Position numbers and translations under genes: made by a program
Notes under the pieces: model-generated
What the model was told of the DNA's origin: nothing
Databases searched by the model: none
The model's input: the letters and a program-made list of their open reading frames with translations, nothing else
Assembly (NCBI GenBank): GCA_026120185.1
Contig: JANUWF010002024.1
Location: 558,001-622,000, forward strand
Source of the DNA: Voacanga thouarsii
Taxonomy: Eukaryota > Streptophyta > Magnoliopsida > Gentianales > Apocynaceae
DNA: 64,000 nucleotides
Direction: 5' to 3'
Shown: positions 36,701-48,100 of the stretch, piece after piece
Numbering within the stretch: the stretch's first letter is position 1
Layout: each line of letters starts with the position of its first letter

Positions 36701-38838
36701 AAGCAAAACCATCAGTGGAATGTCCAAGTCTTACATTTTGAGACATAGAAGAAAATGTTGGGGGTGTGCTATTGAAAACCTTCCAAGATTCTGCATTAGA
36801 AGGATAACTAATGGTGCTCTGAACGGATTCATGCTCCACATGCCATCTCAGATGCTCACCTGTGCCTATATTTCATCCCCAGTTAGTCTATGTGGGGGTG
36901 TTGAATCCTCAATTCGGTTCTTTCTAAAAGAGCTCTTATTCTTCATAAAAGGGTGGTCTAATGGTAAAAATTGTCGATGGAAATCAAAGAAGCATTACTT
37001 TTAGAGTTTTGAAGCATGAATGCTTTCAATTTTTTCATACAATATGGACAAAATAATCTACCAGCTGTACTCCATCCAAAAAACATGCCATATGCAGGGA
37101 AATCACTGATCGTCTACATTAGAGTAGCTTTCATTTGAAAATTTTGCTTCATTGCAATGTCATATGTAAGAACTCTAACTTCCCATAGATGTAGCAATTC
37201 ATCAACCAAAGGCTGTTAAAAGACATCGAGCTTCTTCTTGGGGTTCTTAGGACTAGGTATTATTGTACTAAGGAAAATGTATGGCGTTTTAATACACATA
37301 TCAGGTGGTAAATTGTACGGTGTTACCGTCACAGGCCAACACGAGTACTGCTTACTAGATATCCCAAATGTTGCAAAACCATCAGTAGAATGTCCAAGTC
37401 TTACATTTCGAGACATAGAAGAAAATGTTGGGTGTGTGCAATTTAAAACCTTCCAATATTCTGCATTAGAAGGATGATTGTAGTTGTTCTGAACGGATTC
37501 ATGTTCCGCATGCCATCTCATATGCTCACTTGTGCCCATACTTCATCCCTATTTAGTCTACGTGGGGGTGTTGAATCCTCAATTCGGTTCTTTCTAATGG
37601 TAAAAACTGTCGATGGCAATCAAAGAAGCATTGTTTTTTAAAGTTTTGAAGTATGAATGCTTTCTATTTTTCCAAACAATATTGACTAGATAATCTACCA
37701 GCTGTACTCCATCCAAACAGCATGCCATATGTTGGGAAATCTCTGATCGTCCACATTAGAGCTGCTTTCATCTGAATTTTTTTCTTTTTTGCAATGCGAT
37801 ATGTAAGAACTCTGACTTCCCATAGATGTAGCAAATCATCAAACAAAGGCTGCAAGAAGACATCAAGCTTCTTCTTAAGGTTCTTAGGACCAGGTATTAT
37901 TGTACTAAGGAAAATGTATGGCGTTTTCATACACATATCTGGTGGTAAAGTATATGGCGTTACCATTATAGGCCAACACAAATACTGCTTACCAGATATC
38001 CCAAATAAAGCAAAAGCATTAGTGGAAAGTCCAAGTCTTACATTTTGAAACTTAGAAGAAATTGTTGGGTGTGTGCTATTGAAAACCTTCCAAGATTCTG
38101 CATCAAAAGGATGACTAATGGTGCTCTGAATGGATTCATGTTCCACATTCCATCTCATATCCTCACTTGTTCCTATATTTCATCCCCACTTAGTCTACGT
38201 AAGGGTGCTGAATCCTCAATTCGGTTCTTTCTAAATGAGCTCTTATTTTACCAAAAAAAGTGGTGTAACGGTTAAAACTCTCGATGGCAATCAAAGAAGC
38301 ATTGCTTTTTAGGGTTTTGAAGCATGAATGCTTTTGATTATTCCATACAATATGGATAAGATAATCTACCAGCTGTACTCCATCCAAACAACATGCCATA
38401 TGCTGGGAAATCACCGATTGTCCACAGTAGAGTAGCTTTCATCTAAAAATTTTGCTTCTTTGCAATCTCTTATATAAGAAATCAGACTTCCCATGGATGT
38501 AGCAATTCATCAACCAAAGGCTGCAAAAAGACATCAAGCTTCTTCTTGGGGCTCTTAGGACCAGGTATTACTGTACTAAGGAAAATGTATGGCGTTTTCG
38601 TACACATATCAGGTGGTAAATTATATGGTGTTACCATCACAGGCAAACATGAATACTGCTTAACAGATATCCCAAATGAAGCAAAACTATCAGTGGAAAG
38701 TCCAAGTCTTACATTTCCAGACTTAGAAGAAAATGTTGGGTGTGTGCTATTGAAAACCTTCCTATCTTCTATAGAAGGATGACTAATGGCTCCCTAAATG
38801 AATTCATATTCCGCATGCCATCTCATATGCTCATCCGC
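30770..38838 (-). pseudogene. CACTA-2 TNP2-type transposase with tandemly repeated core
   Basis: Read on the minus strand, right to left. It starts in a nine-fold repeated Transposase_21 core (38,833-32,890), passes a spacer with DUF4218 text (CKLFGLKIHDCHVF with upstream blocks, YRWMYPFQR at about 32,165, VEEVLMFCTFYFDR, exon 32,049-31,753) and a DUF4216 part (MNGYNFHIVAPSKGKATT at 31,393, FHCDWYD). It ends in an acidic tail (SDESDIVISTSESEDEVDSE) with a stop at about 30,765. The upstream transposase-associated domain is missing: right of 38,838 only a few codons (ADEHMRWHAE frame) remain. Many stops and indels occur. Compared with CACTA-1 the single-copy domains match one to one and only the core is multiplied. 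Confidence 0.8.
32890..38833 (-). repeat. Nine-unit tandem array of the Transposase_21 core, about 670 bp per unit
   Basis: Units begin at TGTGCCCATATTTCATC or its variant: 32,890; 33,558; 34,218; 34,889; 35,559; 36,199; 36,861; 37,531; 38,168, ending near 38,833. Lengths are 637-671 bp and the commonest is 670-671. Each unit encodes on the minus strand the stretch from MRWHAEHE through NVRLGLSTDGFA, WPVMVTPYNLPPDMCMKTP, ISDFPAYGMLFGWSTAGRLS and CPYCMEK to LSGDEIWAQ. That is about 220 residues, the whole core found once in CACTA-1 (about 7,300-8,050). Unit 5 lacks 12 bp at about 35,893 and unit 8 lacks about 23 bp near 37,597. Units 1 and 4 share private variants, as do units 3 and 5. Frames are broken within and between units. 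Confidence 0.92.
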
Positions 38839-40655
38839 ATCAGAAATATAGTTGTTGATTTTTTTTAGCTTTTACAGCTTATGCTTTTTTCTATGCATTT
38901 TTCTGAAATTCTTGACTTCGTGATGATTTTGGCTAATTTGTGAGTTTACTGTGATCTAATCTTTGTGTTTAATGGTGTTGTTGGAGTTGATGAAATTGTG
39001 GATTGGAATTGTGCTATTATAATTATGGAATGGATCGGTATACGAAATTGTTATGGGAATAAGTTGTTTGAGTGAGTTATTTGGACAAACTTTTTCAGTG
39101 GTGTTCTTGAGTTTCATTGCAAATTTTTATTAAGAGTTGTGTTTGTCATTATTGTTGAGCAAAACCGTCTATGACCAACAAGCCGTACCACGCTGCAATT
39201 TTGTGCTCTCTCAAGCACAATTGAGATGACTGTGATCACTGGTGCCACTTTTGAGATCGATATGGAGGACCTCAAACCCCGTTTGGAGGCTCTACTTCAG
39301 GGGGTTTTTGAGTGCTTTGTTTATTTTTCTAGTTGTCTTTTTCATTTAGTTTGCTTTTATTTTCTTTTGTTACTTTTCTTTTAATTTCTTTTTATACTTT
39401 TACTTGGTGTGTTTGTTTTTCTTTTTGTAGATTTCTTCACCCTTCTCTCGCTAACAATAATTCCTTTAACTTTTTGAAGGTGCACCTCTCTTTTCTTGGT
39501 GCTAATCTGCCTTGGAGAGTATTATTTTCTATTCCCTCTTTACATTTTTAGTCCCTTGGCTATGCTTTTATTGTGATATTTTATGCCATTGAGAACAATG
39601 TCCAATTTAAGTGTGGGGGAGGGATTTAATATTTTCTCAATGTATCTTTTCCAGATTCAATGGATTTTCATTGAATGTGGGGATTTTTTTTATTTTTTTA
39701 AAAAAATTGGTATGAAATTGTTTTGCCTATGATAAGGTTATAATTTTCTTTTTCACTTTGGATATGATTTTTTCATTCAATTTAGTTGGAGTTTATTGAG
39801 TAAAATTAGGTATTAAGTTGAATATGTTAAGTCTTGACAATTTAAGTAAATCTTCGTTATATTTTAGTATTTGAATTTTATTTTACTTTTCTTGTTTGTA
39901 TATAGATGATGTGATGAAATATGGGAAGAGTTGTTAATTACTTCTTGATTCATGGTTTTCTAAATTTGTTTAACTTAGGGTTTTGAATAAGGATGGTGAG
40001 AATTGAAAAAAAAAAAAAAAAAGAGTGCATTTTTCTTTTGTTGAGAACAAAAAAAAAAAAAAAGAGTGAAAAAAATGTTTATTTTATTTCAAAAGAAAAT
40101 GCTTATCTCATTAGGAAATTGCTTGAGGGGGCAAATACAGTTAGTGGAAGAGAAGAAACAAGAATCGTCATACTTTCTTGAGGCTAATACTCAAAAAGCA
40201 AAGGAAAAAATGTTAGGGGACAATACGATGCTTGAATGAAATATTTATGCACTTAAGGCTAAAGCAATAAAAACTAGAGTGATTAAAAAAAATAATAATG
40301 AAAGAAAAAAATGTGCGTCTCCTTATTTTCCTACTTAGGGTTTTGCAATTTAGATTCTATAAGTTTTGAAGTGGTTAAACAACTTAACTTATCTTACTCG
40401 TGTTGTCTATGTCCTGACTTGAAAAGGTGAAATAATTTTCTTAGACTAAAGTATAAATTTGTTAACTTAATTTTGAGGGTCTTGATATATTTGATTTAAT
40501 GCATGAGTTTAAATTTTTTTTTTTTTAAAGGATTGAATGAATGACGAATTTTATATCCAATGTTGGAAAAAATTATGACTTTGTTATGGATGAATTTAAG
40601 TAGAGCTAATTTGTGATTTGTGCTTTATACTTTGCTCAAGGACAAGCAAAGATTC

Positions 40656-40668
40656 AAATGTGGGAGAA
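40656..40668 (+). promoter_or_regulatory. Polypurine tract of the Tat/Ogre-like element
   Basis: AAATGTGGGAGAA lies directly before the TG of the LTR. In LTR retrotransposons this site primes plus-strand DNA synthesis. Confidence 0.65.
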
Positions 40669-40684
40669 TGTAATATGGCCTAAA

Positions 40685-40729
<45 letters not shown>

Positions 40730-42659
40730 TAGTTATTTGAGTACATTTTGTGATACTTTTAATACAATAACTAGCTAAATTTCTTCTATTTGATATTTCA
40801 CTTATAAAAATATTTTTCTATGATTTTATATAAAAATAGGTGAATTTGGAGCTAATTGGATAATTTTCCAATTTAGACCTGACACCAAGCCAAGAAGATG
40901 GACTTGGCACTGGGCCAAGTCTGGAGAAGAAAACAAGACGAAGAAGAAAAAATAGCAAAATTGGAAACAAGAAAAAAAATAGCAAGTTCTTTCATGGAAG
41001 CCGTGGCTCGTGGCTCCAGTAGAAGACAAAGGAAAAGAGAAATAAAGCTCGTGGGTCACTGGAGGAAACAAACAAACAGCAAAAGGAAAGAGTAAGAACA
41101 CATCAGTGGGAGGCTTTAAGAAAGGAAGCCATGGCTCGGCGGCTTTATGGCTCAACAAAAGGACAAAATAAGGTAAATGAAAAAAGAAATAGCTCATGGA
41201 TTATGGTTGCTAAACAAACAAAAGCTATAAAGGAAAAAACATCCTTGGAAGGATGTTGATTATCCTTGGGAGGATGCAACAAGGAGAATGGCTTGTGGCT
41301 TAGACAAAGCTCATCAGCTCAGTAAAATTAGAATTCGGCTCAGGTGAGCTGAATGCATAGGAAATTACGGCGACTTCAGCAAAAAGAACAAAAGGCCATG
41401 GCTTTAGTCGGCTTCAATAAAAAGGCAAAGGAAATGGCTTATTTTTTAGCGACTTTGACAAAGAACAATTTAGCTTTCACAGGAGTGTTTCTTCAGTGAA
41501 AAACAAAAACAAAACAGAGTTTCCAATTCTTTCAGTCTGTGGCCTTCTTTATTTTTATTTGAAATTTTATGAGGAAATTACTCCTTCTTTGTGTAGGATT
41601 TTTAGGAAGTTATTGTGCCTATAAATTAGCTATTCCTGTATGCAATAGGTGTGTGCTCAATGTGGAGATTTAGAAATATTCTTTGGAGTGCACCATTATT
41701 TTCTCTAGAGAATTACTCAAGGAGTAATGATTTTGGAAAAGTTTTCATTGGAAATTGAAAAGCTTATCTATAAGTATTTATCTCTTTCCTTTGTTTTCTT
41801 TTTCTTGAACAATGATGAGTTTAATTCTTTAATTGTATTTGGATATTATTCTTGGATTTATGATTTTGAATTAATTTAGTTCTTTGACTAGTTAATTATT
41901 TTTCTTGGTATTTGATTACTTGTTATCATTGGTTATTGATGCGTTTTCTTCTAATTGACGTGGGAAACGATATTAGAAGTTCATTGTATTGATTTCATAT
42001 TTGTTAAATCTTAATGGACTTAGGTAACAAAGTTAAGACTAAATAACTAAACTAATAAAAAATTAGTTAATTTCGCCTAGAACATAGGGTTATGAACTAA
42101 TTTTATATTTATTATCACCTAGAGTATAGGGATAATTTATGAGGAATCAAGTTTAATGCATTTTTGGTTGTTTTAAAGTGATTAGGAAATCTGCTAATTT
42201 AATCAGGAGATAGTAATTTCATAGATTGGGAAAGAAGTGAAATCTATATAAGTAGATTCACGACTTGGGAAATGATTGAATTTTACTTTATATTCCTTGA
42301 TGATGCTCCAGAAATAATTGGTTGTGATAAGTATTAGATGATTCTTGTCATGCATTTGAGAATAACTATTTAATTACATATTTTTCTATCAATAAGTTGT
42401 GTATATATTTTGTTTTGATTTTTATCTTTATTTTGATTTATTTATCAATCTAGTTTCTAGATTAAACAACGAATGAAAAGTGACTAGTGTATACTTGTCC
42501 CTTTAAGAATCGATACTCATTAATTCCCTATATTATACTTGCGATGAGTATACTTGCTCGTATGTGTATTTTAGGATTAATGTTTTAATTAAACTTGATT
42601 AAGGGATGTATTTAAATTTAATTATTTTTATACACCCAAAATTTACGCATCACATTACA
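40669..42659 (+). repeat. 3' LTR, 1,991 bp
   Basis: Starts TGTAATATGGCC and ends CACATTACA. TGTAAT/ATTACA is a perfect 6-bp inverted repeat at the ends. A (TA)n run occupies 40,688-40,728. The LTR shares its start (GGCCTAAA), middle (TTCTTGGTATTTGATTACTTG) and end (ACGCATCA-like) with the solo LTR at 47,032-48,462, so both belong to one wider family. The 5' LTR is missing. Confidence 0.75.
40688..40728. repeat. (TA)n microsatellite
   Basis: About 20 TA units near the LTR start. It is absent from the related LTR at 47,032. Confidence 0.95.
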
Positions 42660-43514
42660 ATAGTAATACTCTTCAAATTTCTCATATATTACAACAAAAA
42701 AAAAAGAAATAAATAAAGATACCAAAATATGAATAATAAAAATTATATAAAGTAATAGTACAAACCCCAAACATAGATGCAAAATAGACTAAATAAATGC
42801 ATAATAATATTTTACGTAAGTCTTGCAACACCGTTCCTAAGCTATACTAGCAAAAAAAAACAACAACAACAACAACATTCCTTGTCTTCTAAAAAGTAAC
42901 TAGGTTACAAACCATAAGCATACTAATAGTCTTAAAAATCACCTAGGAATGAGGTAAAAGATTCAGAAGAGGTCCAAATCAAGCTCCACTGGACAAGACT
43001 TTATAAGAAGAAGGGTAATTAGAGGCCAATCTGAGGAGATAGATAACAAAACTTGTTAGTTTATTGAAAATTTTGATAGAAAATATCGTGGAAGGAGATT
43101 ATCTTGGCTTGTAAGGGGAAAAAAAGGTAGAAAAACATTATCTAACTACAAAAGAATAAAGATCATGCAATAATCCAACTAAAATGGAAAGTTAGCCCAA
43201 AATAACCAATCTTGGTGGAAGAGAATAAATAAGAGAAAATGAAGATCGGACAAAGTAAGAATGAGTTTTTTAATCAAAATATTGCATTTTTAATACGGTG
43301 GAAATATGCTTATTTCTCTTGTACTTATTAACTAAATTTATATAATATGAAATAAATATGTAAGATCCAAAATGATAGAATATATACAAGATTCTAAAAC
43401 ATATACCAAGATATATAAAGACATAAAAGATACATTAAGGATATATGAAATATAAGAAGAATAATGTTTAAGAGATATAAAAAATAATATCATATTACCA
43501 AAATATTCTATTAA
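42660..43514. other. Non-coding region; may hold the 3' LTR of the Ale-like copia
   Basis: AT-rich, with an AAC microsatellite at about 42,860-42,877. Immediately after the RNase H end (reading minus), TTAATAGAATATTTTGG may start the 3' LTR. A TGTAAGATCCAAAATG at 43,359 could be its other end, giving about 155 bp. Neither boundary is confirmed by a second LTR. Confidence 0.35.
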
Positions 43515-44038
43515 ACCTCTGCAGTTGAAGTGGGAGAAGAGCAGATGCTCATATTGGCTTTAAAGTTAATGAAAAGTGCAGATGGAAATCCTTTGGTGAA
43601 AATATCAGCATATTAAAAAGATGATAGAACATGAATAACTTGAAAAATACGAAGATTGACTTGGTCTCAAACAAAATAGAAGTTAAATGTTGAATTAGAT
43701 GGAAAATACTAACATTTTCAAAAAAAAAAAAACTAAAATAGTATAGGTGAGAGGACAAGACAATTCAAGGAAAAGATTACGAATCCAACTCATCTCAGTT
43801 AAGTATTGGCTAAACCATGGTATTAGGCTTTAATACTCGATCGAGAGATAGCAATTGACATTTGGAAAATTAAGTAAACTGTAACCTAAAAGGACATGAT
43901 ATCTAAAAGTGACTCTTTAAGTATTTAGGTAATGATACCAATCAACAGCAGAGAATGCAATGAGACTGTTTGAAGAAGAATGATTTAATTGAGGACCATG
44001 ATTGATGGTGATTTTAACATAGTGAACAATATGCTTTA
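43515..44038 (-). pseudogene. Ale-like Ty1/copia RNase H, 3' end of a polyprotein split by a gypsy insertion
   Basis: Minus-strand reading in shifting frames gives HYVKITINHGPQLNHSSSNS, a DW..Y..T equivalent of the DADWAGCPDTRR motif, LIPWFSQYLTEMSWIRNL, ELSCPLTYTIL and finally YADIFTKGFPSALF with a stop near 43,515. These are the usual RNase H landmarks of copia elements. The residue order picks up exactly where the copia fragment ending at 61,412 stops. A 5-bp CTTTA duplication marks the gypsy insertion between them. Multiple stops and frameshifts are present. Confidence 0.8.
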
Positions 44039-44225
44039 TGTCATGCATTGTGCCCGTGGGTCTAGGAATCTGACTATAGACCTGATAGCACCCGCGGTTA
44101 ATTACTTGTTTGCTATCCTCATTGGACCAAAATAAATATCTTAAGTTAACTATCAGTATTTAGACCTATCCTGATATACCATTTATACCTCTCATCCCAA
44201 TTCCATGTGGGATTGGGGTATCAGA
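44039..44225 (-). repeat. Left (3') LTR of the gypsy element, shortened to 187 bp
   Basis: Starts TGTCATGC, like the LTR copy at 44,386, but jumps at once to sequence matching the last ~190 bp of the right LTR (61,216-61,406; GGGTCTAGGAA, CCAAAATAAATATC, GGGATTGGGGTATCA). The jump falls on a CATGC word also present in the right LTR at about 61,226, as if a deletion used that short identity. Confidence 0.7.
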
Positions 44226-44242
44226 TTTACCTCTTTTTTAAG
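44226..44242 (-). promoter_or_regulatory. Polypurine tract of the gypsy element
   Basis: On the minus strand CTTAAAAAAGAGGTAAA lies directly before the left (3') LTR, the expected place for the plus-strand primer. Confidence 0.55.
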
Positions 44243-44375
44243 CCCAATTGTCTTCGTTAGGCCCACACTTAGGGGCCAAATTTAGGACCAACTAGGGGGT
44301 ATAGGATTCAAGAAGTAGCTTTCACTGCTCACAGTGTAACACTTAGTTCCTATACTAGGGACTGGTTACCCATTT

Positions 44376-44385
44376 TGATACCAAA
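44376..44385 (-). promoter_or_regulatory. tRNA-Met-type primer binding site beside the middle LTR copy
   Basis: On the minus strand TGGTATCA follows the LTR end with a 2-base gap. It matches the start of the usual plant tRNA-Met primer site (TGGTATCAGAGC). Confidence 0.65.
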
Positions 44386-45199
44386 TGTCATGCTGGTGTA
44401 AGCTTGTAGGTGATTTTTCTTGCACAAATTTAGTGGTCAAATGGATTCAAGCACAGTACAACAAGAGGACTCAAATCAGTAGAAAATAGAGATGAAAAAG
44501 GAATAAAGAGCACTATACCTCCCAGAAACTAACAACCCCTAAAAGACGAGACTTTACAAAGAGTGGACTAATTCCCTAGTATGGTCTTGGATAAAGAAGG
44601 ATCAAGGAGGATGAACCTCTTATGACTCTCTTTATAAAATTTGAATATACTAGTAATTAAGTTGTTTTGTCACATAAAGGGATATTTATACAATCCAAAC
44701 CCTAGCACTTAATTTATAGAGGTTCTAAGATAAATTTAAGCCTTAAAAAGTTATTATAAAATATTAAAATTGGAAGACAATCGGAGATATCACCAAAATA
44801 CGCAAAAAGGGGCCTTCAGGCCAAAGTGAGCTGGCGTCAGCATGCTACTAGTGTCGATGCCAGCTGAATTGCTATTGCCAAACAATTCCTTAGCAGCATT
44901 GAGTTTTGTTCAGCCCATGGTGGTCTTTTTCAAGCCCTCCATTCCTTGTTCAATCTTCTTGGTTTCTTTTTTTTTATCTCTTTTGAACTTCTCTTGATAC
45001 TCTTCATCAATTATCATCAAATTAAGCTCCTTCAAGCCATCAAATGCCTCCTAAGGTTCCTTCATCTTCAAGTGGGATTTCATAAATACTTGGAGTCCTT
45101 CTTGGAATCGTTTTATCCTTACCCTTACCATTAGCCCTTGCATTAGTTGAGTACCTCCCCCTTCTTAAACTTGTCCCTCATAATGAAGTGAAGTCTTAT
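44386..45199 (-). repeat. Middle LTR copy of the gypsy element, lacking its first ~190 bp
   Basis: Matches the right LTR from TGTCATGC...GTAAGCTTGTAGGTGA through AACCTCTTATG, CAAACCCTAGCAC and CCTTCTT to an AGTCTTAT word. It then runs into pol instead of the terminal ~190 bp. It lies between the end of pol and a second primer site. The pol frame (stop at 45,165) overlaps the last 35 bp of the similarity. Confidence 0.7.
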
Positions 45200-48100
45200 C
45201 ATCATCCCCTTCTTGAAAAGGATTCACTTTTAAATCAACTCCATCACCTATATCAAAAGGAGAAAGATCACTAAAATTTAAAATAGCACTAACTTTATAC
45301 TCATCAAGCAAGTTGATCTTATAAACATCACTGCTATATTTTTCCAACACTTGAAATGATCTATCTCCTATGGGATAGAGCTTTAAGCTTCATTACATTA
45401 GGAATCTTTTCTTTCAAAAATGAAAAGTCACCTTCTTGCGACCTTAATTTTTTGCCAAAACTGTGTTTTCATTCTTTTTATCAATGCTAGCCTTGACCTT
45501 TTTATGGATCGCTTTAGTCATAAAAGTATTTTTCTTTCAATCCAAGCTCACAAGTTTTCCTATAGGGAAAGGAAGTAAGTCTAATGGAATTAGCATATTA
45601 AATCCATAAACAATCTCAAACGGTGAAAAGGAAGTAGTGGAGTGAGTAGCGTGAGTATAAACAAACTCTATATGGGGTAAGCACTTTTCCCACACCTTCA
45701 AATTCTTTTTTATTATGGTCCTTTGGAGTTGTGTGAGAAACGAGATAACAACCTCTATTTGGTGATCAGTTTGTTGATGAAAAACTAAAGAAAATAAAAA
45801 GTTAGTCCTAAACTTTTGCTACAAAACTCACCAAAAATGACTAAGAAACTTTGTAGTCCAATTGTAGACAATTGTTTTGGTATTCCATGCATTCTTACAA
45901 CTTCCTTAAAAAAATAAATCTACAATAAAAGTGGCATCATTAGCTTTTGAGCATGCAATGAAATGTGTCATCTTAGAAAACCTATCTACCACAACAAAAA
46001 TAAAATCCTTCCCCTTTGTGATCTAGGAAAAAAATAAAATTCATAGAGATGTCGACCTAAGGGAAAATAGGAATAGTTAGAGGAATGTAAAGACCATGAG
46101 GCAAGGATCTAGATTTTACCTTCCTACAAGTTATGCATTGTTCACCAAAATTTCTCAATATCCCTCTTTATTTTTTGTCAAAAGAAATGCTCTTTTAGGA
46201 TGCCTAAAATCTTGGTAACACCAAAGTGTCCTATTAAGCGTCTCTCATGAGCCTTTTTAACCATTAAAAGCCTAATAAAACTACTAGGCACACAAAGCCT
46301 TTTTTTTTTTTTTTTAACATGAATCCTTCACTCCTATAGAATTTCCTAACTCCATTCTTCTTACATGTAGGAAAAGTTTCTCTAAATTCTTCATCATTAG
46401 CATACTATTCTTTTAATATCACAAACCCAAGCAATTTAGCATCAGAGAGTTAAAAAGTGCATACCTTCAACATAGAGCATTTGCCACAATGTTATCCTTA
46501 CGTTTCTTGTACTTAATAATATATGGAAAGGTTGCAATAAATTCCATCCATCGTCCATGCCTCTTATTGAGATTATGTTGCCCCTTGAGATCCTTAAGTG
46601 ACTCATGTTCAGTGTTAATTACAAATTCTTCAGGAAGAAAATAATGTTGCCAAGGTTCAAAAATCCTAACTAAGGTATAAAGTCCCTTATTATAGGTAGA
46701 ATAATTTAAGGCTGCTCCAGATAGCTTCTCACTAAAATTAGAAATAGGCCTCTTATCTTGAGTGAGGATAGCTCATATTCCTACCTCATTCGCATCACAT
46801 TCTACCTCAAATGCCCTCTCAAAATTTGGTAAATGAAGTAATACGGTTTGACTCAATTTATCCTTAAGAGTTTTGAATGTCGTCTTTCGCTTATCTCCTC
46901 ATCTAAATTCCATACTTTTCTTTACAATCTCGATCAACAGGTTAACTAGGGTGCTAAAGTTTTTAATGATTCTTCTATAAAAGCTAGCTAGCCCATGAAA
47001 GTTTCTCACTTCAGTAATGGTGGTATGCGTATGATAGGGCCTAAATTAGTCATGTTTTTCCCAGTTATTTGAGGCTCTTTTGTGATACATTATATTCAAT
47101 AACTAGCCATATTCCTTCATATTTGAGATTTTACCCTTGAAAATGTATTTTTTTCATTATTTCAGATTTTAGGAGTAAAACGAAGTAAAAACATCACAAA
47201 ACAGAATAGAGGCGGCGCCGGTCAGGATAGAGGAATTAGCGTCAGCTATATGTTGGTTGTACGAACTTCGAGGTGATGAAAAAATTATTGAAACAGACTG
47301 GGACAGAACCGAACTAGCACCGGCTCTAGTAGCCAAGGCAGCACTGGCTGTGCCCTGAGGATAAGACGGAATCTTAATTTTTCTACGCGATTTTTGGTAA
47401 TCTATGGAATTTTAGTATCTTCCTACTTCTACTCGGCTAAGAACATTACACCAACGAGTTTAGGCCCTTCCTAAGCCTATAAATAGATGAAAAACACAAT
47501 AGAAGAAGGGGAGAATGCATTGATCATCACAGAAAATCACTCAATCAAATGAGGAATTCTTCAATTCAAGGAAGGTTGTACAAGGAGGTATTCAAACGAA
47601 GAAGAAGGAGAATTTTCTATGAGTGCTTTCTTTTACTTTGTTTTCTTTTTTTTTTTTTTGACAATGATGAATTAATTGTTTTATTGTAATTTGACATTGT
47701 TTTAGGTATTCATGATATTTAGAGTTATTTGACCTTTTAATTAATTGATTATTCTTCTTGGTATTTAGTTACTTGTGCTTTATTACGGGATTGATTTGTT
47801 GGTTCTTTCCATTAATTCGCTGAGACCAAAGGGGTTGATGGTGGTTCCAATTTATTGATTCTATATTTGTTGTCTCTTAACTCACCGAGACCAAGGGGGT
47901 TAATTGATGTTTGCCGAAACCAAGGATTCATTGGTTAATTTCATATTTTGAATTCACTGAGACCATGAGAATTTAATCAAAGATTGTGTTTAATGCATCT
48001 TTTAGATGAATTAGTTGAGACGAGACTAAGTAATTCTAATTTATCTAAAAGGTAGTGGTTTCATGGATTGAAAAAGAAGTGAGTCTATCTTAATCCTTCA

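Larger units (their letters stand above)
14789..38835 (-). mobile_element. CACTA-2, large degenerate En/Spm-type transposon, right end lost
   Basis: The left terminus is CACTACTAGAAAAAGG at 14,789, followed by dense TTGGTAA/TACCAAC subterminal repeats. Reading on the minus strand the gene order is TNP2 (30,770-38,838) then TNP1 (26,600-20,120) then this terminus, the same order as in CACTA-1. I treat these parts as one element for that reason, but the 4.1-kb gap between the two genes leaves room for a second element. Two solo LTRs (15,335-19,577 and 20,870-25,202) are later insertions. No right-hand CACTA terminus is visible: TNP2 stops being readable at about 38,838, where sequence of a gypsy-like element begins. 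Confidence 0.65.
38834..42659 (+). mobile_element. 3' part of a Tat/Ogre-like Ty3/gypsy element with its LTR
   Basis: The 5' side is cut at the CACTA-2 TNP2 remnant. 38,834-40,654 is AT-rich internal 3' sequence with no clear protein; AAGTGTGGGGGAGGG at about 39,608 is a phrase typical of the 3' untranslated part of Tat/Athila-group elements. GGACAAGCAAAGATTC then AAATGTGGGAGAA (40,656-40,668) forms a polypurine tract directly before an LTR at 40,669-42,659. Orientation is therefore plus. Clade is inferred from the 3' phrases, since no RT is present. Confidence 0.6.

Noticed and set aside
32890..38833. A regular array that might suggest a CRISPR-like or classical satellite repeat
   Set aside because: The ~670-bp units contain a whole transposase domain, have no unique spacers, and lie inside one CACTA gene in a plant genome.
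30770..38838. TNP2 at 30.8-38.8 kb as a completely separate CACTA element from the one ending at 14,789
   Set aside because: Gene order and strand fit one element and no terminus is seen between the genes. It stays possible because of the 4.1-kb unexplained gap.
39333..39551. A 72-codon plus-strand frame near 39.4 kb
   Set aside because: It is a T-rich, Phe/Ser/Leu reading in the untranslated 3' part of the Tat-like element; no homology is recognised.
44386..45199. This segment as an independent miniature LTR element with the left 187-bp LTR
   Set aside because: Only one pair of target duplications (CTTTA) encloses it together with the main gypsy body, and it runs directly into gypsy pol. 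It is listed as part of the composite instead.
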